From assembly GCA_009841405.1 (NCBI GenBank), contig VXLV01000066.1, positions 1-64,000 on the forward strand: a stretch of 64,000 nucleotides of DNA. The letters are read 5' to 3'. The stretch's first letter is position 1. Each line of letters begins with the position of its first letter. The notes under the pieces were generated by a model. It saw nothing but the letters and a program-made list of their open reading frames with translations. It was not told where the DNA came from and did not search any database. The DNA comes from Chloroflexota bacterium (GTDB lineage Bacteria > Chloroflexota > Anaerolineae > Aggregatilineales > Phototrophicaceae). The position numbers and the translations under genes are program-made. Below, one piece after another: positions 58,009 to 64,000 of this stretch.

Positions 58009-58716
58009 CTACCAGGTGGTGCGATATCCAGTAGCCGGGGTCGTAATCATCAACACGATAATGAGAATGATGACTAGAACCGTAACAATTCTGGGAAGCA
58101 CATTCGGATGCTTCTCCGTCCATTGCCAGAATCTGTATCCCAGGGTTCCCGGCTCGGGTGGCGGCGGCGGTTCCGGAGCGTCCTCATCCACCGGCAGGGA
58201 CACAGGACGGTAACGGTGACGCCGAAGCCCGGCCCGGCCGTACTCCTTGATTGTCGGGGGCTTTGGCCGCTCTTGCCGATCCGCGCCCTGCAAGTACGCT
58301 GCCATCAGGAGTTCATATCGCGTGCCTTCACTGACGGGCGCCTGCTGAGATTGCCGCGCCAGTTGCGGTGTCAGATAGTGACTGCTGTGGCTGTCGATCT
58401 GCAGAGCTGAGGACCGCAATTCACCCAGTTGATAGGCGTCCAGTGTCAGCCAGGCGCTGCCGAGACGCGCTTGGTGAGCTTCGTAGAGGCCGGATTCGCT
58501 CGCTGACAAATCCGCCGACTTCAGGATTGAAATCAACTCGATTCCCATTTTCCCTTCGGCCCCAGCTGACGCGGCATGAACCAAAGACGCGGGATCCTGC
58601 GTCCCCTGGATGCGATACGCGTCGCGTCCGATATCTCGAATGACACAGATGTAGCCGGCTGGCGCGTCTAGCGCCGGCAATGCCAGATAATCTTTGGGCG
58701 GCAGACTCTTCAACAT
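58009..58716 (-). CDS. Degenerate GIY-YIG-like domain with C-terminal TM anchor
   Basis: APAGYICVIRDIGRDAYRIQGTQDPASLV...SESGLYEAHQARLGSAWLTLDAYQLGELR; TM VLPRIVTVLVIILIIVLMITT; start taken at MLKSLPPKDYLALP. Confidence 0.7.
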   Translation of the reverse strand: MLKSLPPKDYLALPALDAPAGYICVIRDIGRDAYRIQGTQDPASLVHAASAGAEGKMGIELISILKSADLSASESGLYEAHQARLGSAWLTLDAYQLGELRSSALQIDSHSSHYLTPQLARQSQQAPVSEGTRYELLMAAYLQGADRQERPKPPTIKEYGRAGLRRHRYRPVSLPVDEDAPEPPPPPEPGTLGYRFWQWTEKHPNVLPRIVTVLVIILIIVLMITTPATGYRTTW

Positions 58717-58771
58717 AACATAATCTCGCGCGACTCTAACGCTGCATGCGACAGACGCAGCCGCGTACGCC

Positions 58772-60232
58772 TCACAGGCTTTCGGCGACCAACTCGCCGT
58801 GAACGTAGGCAAGGCGGCCATCATACTCGAAGGCGACCCAGCGCGCGATGCCGTTGACGACCTCGCCCTCGGCCTCGCCGTCCGGATTGATTGCGGCGCC
58901 CGGGCGCAGCCGGCCCAGAATCTCGCAGTCCGTGCTGGGGCATGCCCGCACAAGCGCGTTGAGGTTATTCGCAGTTTCGATGTAGAGCACGGCGGGCAAG
59001 TCAGTCGCCGCCACAGTCGGTTCCACGGTCGCAGTCGCTGTCGGTTCCAAGTCGGCCGTCGCCGTCGGCTCATCGGTGCCGGTCGCTTCCGGAGCGGCGG
59101 TCGCCGTTGATCGCAAAGTCGCCGTGTGACGCGGCGGCGCCGTTTCACTCGGCTCGGCGGTGGCGATCGGTTTGTCGGTGGAAGTAGGCGCGCGCGTGTT
59201 GGTGGAGCTTGCTGCGGCGGGCGCAATCGTATTGGTCGGCGCTAGCGTATCGGTCGGCATGGCAGTCTTGGTAGATGTCGCCGACGGCATGGCGGTATGG
59301 CTCGCGGTCGCTGACGGCCGTACCGTCACAGCAACTGCAGGTCGACTCCGCGACAGCACCGAACTATGCACATATAGCGTCCTGCCTCGGCGCAAGAATG
59401 CGATCCAGGCGCTATTGCCGTCTATAGCCTGTCCGCTCTCGTGCCGTTGCGCCGCTATCCTTGCGCCGACTTCCAGAATCTCAGCCGCGCGGCAGGCTCG
59501 GCTGGCGCAGACACGCGCGTTCGCCCGCACCATCACATAGAACACATCGCCAGCGCGCGCGAAAGGCGTGGGCGATACCCTGGCCGTCGGCGACGGGCGC
59601 GCAGTCGCTGAGGCAAAGACTCGCGGCTGGCTTTGCTCCGTGAGCGGATTCGCCAGTTCGCTGAGGATCCGGCGCAACTGTGGCGCGTTGCCCAAAACAG
59701 CCGCGCCCAGCGCAACGATCGCCAGCAGCAGCAGCCAGGTCCCCAAGCGGCGCTGCGGACGCGGACGCGCGGCCTGAGTTTGTCGCGGCGACGCGTGCGG
59801 CGGCGCGGCGACGACGCGCGACTTGTCGACAAGCGATCGCCCCTCCGCCTCGCTCAGCGCCAGGTCGCGCAGAGACGGCTGGCCGGACTCCCGCCGAGGC
59901 CGCCGCCCGAAGTTTCGCAGCTGGCCGACTTCTGCCGGGTCGAGGTCAAACCAGTCGTCGATGTCGCCGCCGGGCGCGAAACGATCATGCAGTTCCAGCG
60001 CCAGCGCCTCAGCGTCCGCAGCCGATAGCGCCAGGAACAATTTCGTTTCAAAGACCAGATCCATCTGACCCGCGAGCGCGCGCCGGTTGACCTCCTGCAT
60101 GACCACGATCTTGAAGCGGTCGCCGAGATCGATGTCTTCAATGACGATGACATAACCCGCCGGCGGACTCAGCCGCGGCAGATTCCTCGCCCGCGCTAAT
60201 GGTATGTGTTTGATGCCCCGCGCATCCGGCAC
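58772..60232 (-). CDS. Degenerate GIY-YIG-like N-terminal domain, TM, Thr/Ser/Pro-rich linker and SH3b-like domains
   Basis: PPAGYVIVIEDIDLGDRFKIVVMQEVNRRALAG...LELHDRFAPGGDIDDWFDLDPAEV; TM LGTWLLLLAIVALGAAVLG; C-terminal TANNLNALVRACPSTDCEILGRLRPGAAI. Confidence 0.75.
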   Translation of the reverse strand: MPDARGIKHIPLARARNLPRLSPPAGYVIVIEDIDLGDRFKIVVMQEVNRRALAGQMDLVFETKLFLALSAADAEALALELHDRFAPGGDIDDWFDLDPAEVGQLRNFGRRPRRESGQPSLRDLALSEAEGRSLVDKSRVVAAPPHASPRQTQAARPRPQRRLGTWLLLLAIVALGAAVLGNAPQLRRILSELANPLTEQSQPRVFASATARPSPTARVSPTPFARAGDVFYVMVRANARVCASRACRAAEILEVGARIAAQRHESGQAIDGNSAWIAFLRRGRTLYVHSSVLSRSRPAVAVTVRPSATASHTAMPSATSTKTAMPTDTLAPTNTIAPAAASSTNTRAPTSTDKPIATAEPSETAPPRHTATLRSTATAAPEATGTDEPTATADLEPTATATVEPTVAATDLPAVLYIETANNLNALVRACPSTDCEILGRLRPGAAINPDGEAEGEVVNGIARWVAFEYDGRLAYVHGELVAESL

Positions 60233-60358
60233 GGTTCGCTCCGCAGATGAATACAGTCGCGAGTCAGACTATAACATAAGCTAGGACTGTCGGGCTTCAA
60301 TTGGCCGGGGCCGCTCCCCAAGGCTTTCAAGCGCGCCAAGGCCTTGCCGACGCTTCAT

Positions 60359-60550
60359 TCACGGCTGGAGAATGACGAATGGAAATCCCTCGTACGCCAA
60401 CAGAAAGACAAACAAGATAGCGACGATGGCTGCAAAGACAACGATGCGCTTAATCAGCCACTCGCCGATGAATTCTTTGAACCTGGCTTCGGTCGAAAGG
60501 CGGTAACGGCGTTCGGGCAATTGGCGCCTCAAGCGCGGGCAGCGCCGCAA
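60359..60550 (-). CDS. Small single-TM ORF inside the GIY-YIG-like array (possible TM-tail remnant)
   Basis: ARFKEFIGEWLIKRIVVFAAIVAILFVFLLAYEGF resembles the C-terminal TM tails of neighbouring proteins. Confidence 0.35.
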   Translation of the reverse strand: MRRCPRLRRQLPERRYRLSTEARFKEFIGEWLIKRIVVFAAIVAILFVFLLAYEGFPFVILQP

Positions 60551-60636
60551 AGTCTCGGGGGGCGTGGCTTCTCACGCCGTCACTCTCTTCGTGCTTGCGC
60601 TTGATTGCCCGTTTACGCGGACCATCTTGTAGTGCG

Positions 60637-61365
60637 CTAACTGCATCCGTCCATAACGCAAAGAATCGCAGACAATATTAGACACAATACCACTTGCAGC
60701 GCCTTGCCGGCATCGCTTTCGCGGAAGTTTTCAAGACGCTCCGATATGCTCAGCGCCAGGCGCTGCGGACTGTCCAGGCCCTCTCGCCAGTCGGGAGCTT
60801 CCTGCTCCTTATAGGACTTCAGCGACTTGGCGCCATACGCTCGAAACAGCGGTTGCCTCGCGGAACCGCTCGGCCGCAGCCCCGCGCGGTCCCACCGCAG
60901 CCCCGCGCGGTCCCGCCGCAACCCCCAGCGGTCCCGGCGCCGACGCCGCCCGGCTTGGCCGGCTGGCGGCGTCTTCGGCGCATCCGCGGGCGCGCTTTGC
61001 GTCAAGTAGCGGCTCGGGTGCGCGTCAATCTGCAGCACCGAGCGGCGCAGCGCCTCCAGTTGGTATTCGTCCAGCTCCAGCCAGGCGTCGCTCAGCTGCG
61101 CCTGATGTTGCTCGTAGAGCATCGCTTCGCTGGCGGCCAGGTCTTCCGTGTCCAGTATGGAAACGACCTCGATGCCAAAGCGCGACCCGCTCTCGGCAAG
61201 CGCATCCTCAATCAAATCACGCGGATGGCGCGCGCCCTCAATTCGCCACAGGTCGCTTTCGATATCTCGCAACACGCAGACATAGCCCGCCGGCGGCTCA
61301 TGCCGTGGCTGCGATTCGTAATCTCTCGGGTCAATGCTCTGCATGTCGCTTTGTCCCGCTTCCAA
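60637..61365 (-). CDS. Degenerate GIY-YIG-like domain with C-terminal TM anchor
   Basis: PPAGYVCVLRDIESDLWRIEGARHPRDLI...SEAMLYEQHQAQLSDAWLELDEYQLEALRRSVLQIDAHPSRYLT, paralogous to 58009-58716; C-terminal hydrophobic segment. Confidence 0.72.
   Translation of the reverse strand: MEAGQSDMQSIDPRDYESQPRHEPPAGYVCVLRDIESDLWRIEGARHPRDLIEDALAESGSRFGIEVVSILDTEDLAASEAMLYEQHQAQLSDAWLELDEYQLEALRRSVLQIDAHPSRYLTQSAPADAPKTPPAGQAGRRRRRDRWGLRRDRAGLRWDRAGLRPSGSARQPLFRAYGAKSLKSYKEQEAPDWREGLDSPQRLALSISERLENFRESDAGKALQVVLCLILSAILCVMDGCS
60874..60936. repeat. 21-bp minisatellite, three units, in frame within the CDS at 60637-61365
   Basis: ccgcagccccgcgcggtccca / ccgcagccccgcgcggtcccg / ccgcaacccccagcggtcccg. 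Confidence 0.8.
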
Positions 61366-61499
61366 TACTTCGGCCTCGTCCGCTCAACTCTCCTTATTCT
61401 AACATCCACTACCGCGCTGCGGCAGCGCCTGCGATCTCCCGCTCAATCATAGCGATAGATCCGCCGAATCAGCGCAGCCGCATAAAGTATAATGCAGCT

Positions 61500-62072
61500 A
61501 TGAACATCAGTCGCGTCGTCGACGAGAGCTACGCCATCGCCGCCAAAGCCTTGGTCATGGGCACATCGCCGCAAGCGCTGGCGCGGGCGCGCGAACGCGC
61601 CTTTGTCAAAGCGCTGGCGGCTCGCCTCCGCAATGAATACGCCGGCGACGACATTCGCGTGTTTTCTCGATTCGGGCGCGGCAACTGGCGCGAATTTGGC
61701 GCGGAACAGCTGCTCAGTGATATATGCGTCTGCCGCGTCGACAGCGGTCGAACGGGCGGACGTCAAAGCCGGGACTTTCTCTTTGTGACGGAGGCGCTCG
61801 CGCAAGCGGAAGTCGAATTGTCGCGCGATTGGCGGCGCGAGGTCCAGGCGCTGAACCGGCTGATTGCCGGGTCGGCTGCCGCCAAGCTGATGGTGACGGC
61901 CTTGCCCGCGCGCGGCAGCGCAGAAAGCCTTGAGACACTACAGGCGCCCTTCGCCGCGCTGCCCGGCGCCGCCAGCCTGGCCCTGATCCCGCACCCCGCA
62001 GATTGGGAGACAACCGAGGCGGCGCCAGAAGCTTGGCGCCTTGATGAAGGCGAGTGGATCCAGTCGTCCTGA
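61500..62072 (+). CDS. Hypothetical soluble protein
   Basis: ORF with ATG at 61500; RDFLFVTEALAQAEVELSRDWRREVQALNRLIAGSAAAKLMV; no family recognised with confidence. Confidence 0.6.
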   Translation: MNISRVVDESYAIAAKALVMGTSPQALARARERAFVKALAARLRNEYAGDDIRVFSRFGRGNWREFGAEQLLSDICVCRVDSGRTGGRQSRDFLFVTEALAQAEVELSRDWRREVQALNRLIAGSAAAKLMVTALPARGSAESLETLQAPFAALPGAASLALIPHPADWETTEAAPEAWRLDEGEWIQSS

Positions 62073-62108
62073 GCCACAGGGAACGATAATTCGTGAGCGG
62101 GAGGGAAA

Positions 62109-63095
62109 ATGACCGTATCAGCCATCATACTGATCTTGACCTTGTTCATCGCCAGCCTGGCCGGCCACAATCAGCGCGAGGACCCGTCAACCCAGCGCGC
62201 GCTGCCGTGGATTGACACCTTGGCGCTAATCCGAGCGGACGATGGCCAGCGCCTGCGAGTCAACGGGCGCCACGCTGAAAATTGCGGCGCGCCCTGGCAA
62301 ACCCGCGTCCACGCCTTCCCGCACAATCTGGATGTCCAGCTTTACCGCGAGGTCGCCACTGCCGCCGACTGCAGCCCCCAAGACGCTCCCTTTGAAATTG
62401 AGCTGGACCTCGACAGCGCTTTGGACGAGCGCGCCGTCATCATCAACGATCAGGTGTGGGGGGCTTCGCGCGCCGACTTTGTCAAACTTAGTCTTTTCCC
62501 GGCGTGGATCGAGCAGGCGACGCTGCTGCCGGACGCGAACGGCGGCCCGCGACTGCGCCTGCAAGGCAGCCAGGCCGTGGGCTGTACCCTGCCGCTGCTC
62601 TTCACCTGGCGCGAGACTGGCGGCGGGCTGTCTTTGGGCGTGTATAACGCCATGGATGCCGCCGGTGTATGCCCGGCCGTGCTGGTCGATATCGACGAAA
62701 CTATCGTCTTGCCCGCAACCGAATTGCCCGCCGATACGTTATTGGAGGTGAACGGCATACTCGTCAATGAACTGGAGACGCAGAACGTGAGCGACACTGA
62801 CAAAGTCCTGACCAATATCTTTCAAGTTGATGCAACCGTTGCGGGCGATCGCGTCAGCCTGGCCGTCGCAGGCGAGCATCCCGACGGCTGCGATTACCCT
62901 GTGCGGGTCGCGCAAAGCCGCGACGGCAACCGGGTACAAGTAGAGGTCTACCGGGAGATTCCAGCCGATGTCTTCTGCCCGATGATTCTGCAACCCTACA
63001 ATGGCGTTATCGAGATCGAAGGCGCGTTTGCCGCCGGTGACTATGCCATCCAGGTCAATTCTCATTCGCAGACGGTAAATATCCCGGGAGCCTGA
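62109..63095 (+). CDS. Predicted exported protein with three ~100-aa Cys-containing repeats
   Basis: N-terminal hydrophobic segment; repeats GRHAENCGAPWQTRV...VQLYREV..AADC / GSQAVGCTLPLLFTW...LGVYNAM..AGVC / GEHPDGCDYPVRVAQ...VEVYREI.PADVFC. Confidence 0.7.
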   Translation: MTVSAIILILTLFIASLAGHNQREDPSTQRALPWIDTLALIRADDGQRLRVNGRHAENCGAPWQTRVHAFPHNLDVQLYREVATAADCSPQDAPFEIELDLDSALDERAVIINDQVWGASRADFVKLSLFPAWIEQATLLPDANGGPRLRLQGSQAVGCTLPLLFTWRETGGGLSLGVYNAMDAAGVCPAVLVDIDETIVLPATELPADTLLEVNGILVNELETQNVSDTDKVLTNIFQVDATVAGDRVSLAVAGEHPDGCDYPVRVAQSRDGNRVQVEVYREIPADVFCPMILQPYNGVIEIEGAFAAGDYAIQVNSHSQTVNIPGA

Positions 63096-63097
63096 TC

Positions 63098-64000
63098 ATG
63101 CGCCTGCGCCTTCTGCTTGTACTGCTGCTCTCGGCCGCGGGCGGCCTGCTGCCGCTTAGCGCGCAAGAGAGCGGCAGCATCGCCCTCACCGTTTACAACG
63201 AAGGCACGGCGCTGATTCGCGATCAGCGCGCGCTGAAGCTCGAAGCCGGCGTCAATACCGTTGACTTCCAGGACGTGGCCGCCACCATCGACCCCACCTC
63301 CGTTACCTTCCGCTCCTTAAGCGACCCGGCAGGCACGGTCGCGCTCGAGCAGAATTACATCTACGACCTGGTTGACGCCGAGGCGCTGCTCTCGCGCTAC
63401 CTGGACGAGACCATCAACGTGACGACGGCGGATGGCACAGTCTACAGCGGCGAGCTTTTGAGCGGACGCCGCGGCGACGCCATCTTGCGTACTACCGATG
63501 GCGAAATCGTCGTCCTGAGGCTGTACGACGCGCGCGACATCCGCTTTCCAGCGCTGCCCGAGGGCTTGATCACCCGCCCCACCCTGCAGTGGCTGCTGCA
63601 AAGCGCGGCTGCCGGCGATCAGCAGGTGGAGATCACTTACCTGGCCGGCGGCATGAACTGGACTGCTGACTACAACTTACTGCTGAACGACGCCGAAACC
63701 GCGCTGGACCTTCGCGGCTGGGTCACGCTCAACAATCAGAGCGGGCGCGCCTTCCAGGATGCCCGGCTGAAACTCGTGGCCGGCGAACTCAGCCGCATCG
63801 AGCCGCAGCCAGCGATGATGGAGTCGCGCGTCATGGCAATGGACATGATGGAAGAGCAAGCATCGCAAGTGGAGCAACGTGAACTCTTTGAGTATCAGCT
63901 GTATCAAGTCGCGCGCCCGGTCACGATCAAAGACAACGAGACCAAACAGATCGAATTTGTCAGCGGCGACGAGATTGCGGCGACGACTTTCTTCGTCTTC
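63098..64000 (+). CDS. DUF4139-type exported protein, truncated by window end
   Basis: Signal peptide MRLRLLLVLLLSAAGGLLPLSA; SIALTVYNEGTALIRDQRALKLEAGVNTVDFQDVAATIDPTSV; ITYLAGGMNWTADYNLLL. Confidence 0.8.
   Translation, partial: MRLRLLLVLLLSAAGGLLPLSAQESGSIALTVYNEGTALIRDQRALKLEAGVNTVDFQDVAATIDPTSVTFRSLSDPAGTVALEQNYIYDLVDAEALLSRYLDETINVTTADGTVYSGELLSGRRGDAILRTTDGEIVVLRLYDARDIRFPALPEGLITRPTLQWLLQSAAAGDQQVEITYLAGGMNWTADYNLLLNDAETALDLRGWVTLNNQSGRAFQDARLKLVAGELSRIEPQPAMMESRVMAMDMMEEQASQVEQRELFEYQLYQVARPVTIKDNETKQIEFVSGDEIAATTFFVF

Noticed and set aside
58717-59226. N-terminal extension of the 58009-59226 minus ORF
   Set aside because: Proline/arginine-rich out-of-frame overlap with the 58772-60232 CDS; start reassigned to 58716

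Overview
The window looks like a chromosomal segment of a high-GC, probably Chloroflexota-like bacterium; this lineage is inferred from gene style only, with no search run. It opens at what looks like a homopolymer-rich contig edge. A sigma70-like promoter, a cobalamin riboswitch and a terminator then precede a BtuFCD-CobO operon. Mostly housekeeping and metabolic genes follow: RraA-like, a J-domain protein, a minus-strand tRNA cluster, AddB/AddA, two BCP peroxiredoxins, an Atg22/UMF1-type MFS protein, homoserine dehydrogenase, PspA plus a membrane coiled-coil partner, an amino-acid ABC permease with a tandem-duplicated substrate-binding protein, an antiporter plus PII-like protein, SelA, an ALDH16-like double aldehyde dehydrogenase, and ExoIII. 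The two most unusual regions are: (1) 37.0-39.96 kb, a tandem segmental duplication of a secreted SH3b/Cys-Cys-repeat/HExxH protein, which carries a frameshifted scrap of the neighbouring PII-like gene; (2) 56.7-61.4 kb, a minus-strand array of four membrane-anchored GIY-YIG (T5orf172/MUG113)-like proteins arranged as two pairs (SH3b-tailed plus TM-only), with a decayed fifth copy. Other notable signals are a histidine kinase whose phosphoacceptor His appears replaced by Asp, a 726-bp near-identical in-frame duplication in the SBP gene, a large beta-rich insert in an MFS transporter, an ImmA/IrrE-DUF4411 module, and several dispersed repeat families. All calls come from reading the sequence and supplied translations; no database search was possible.
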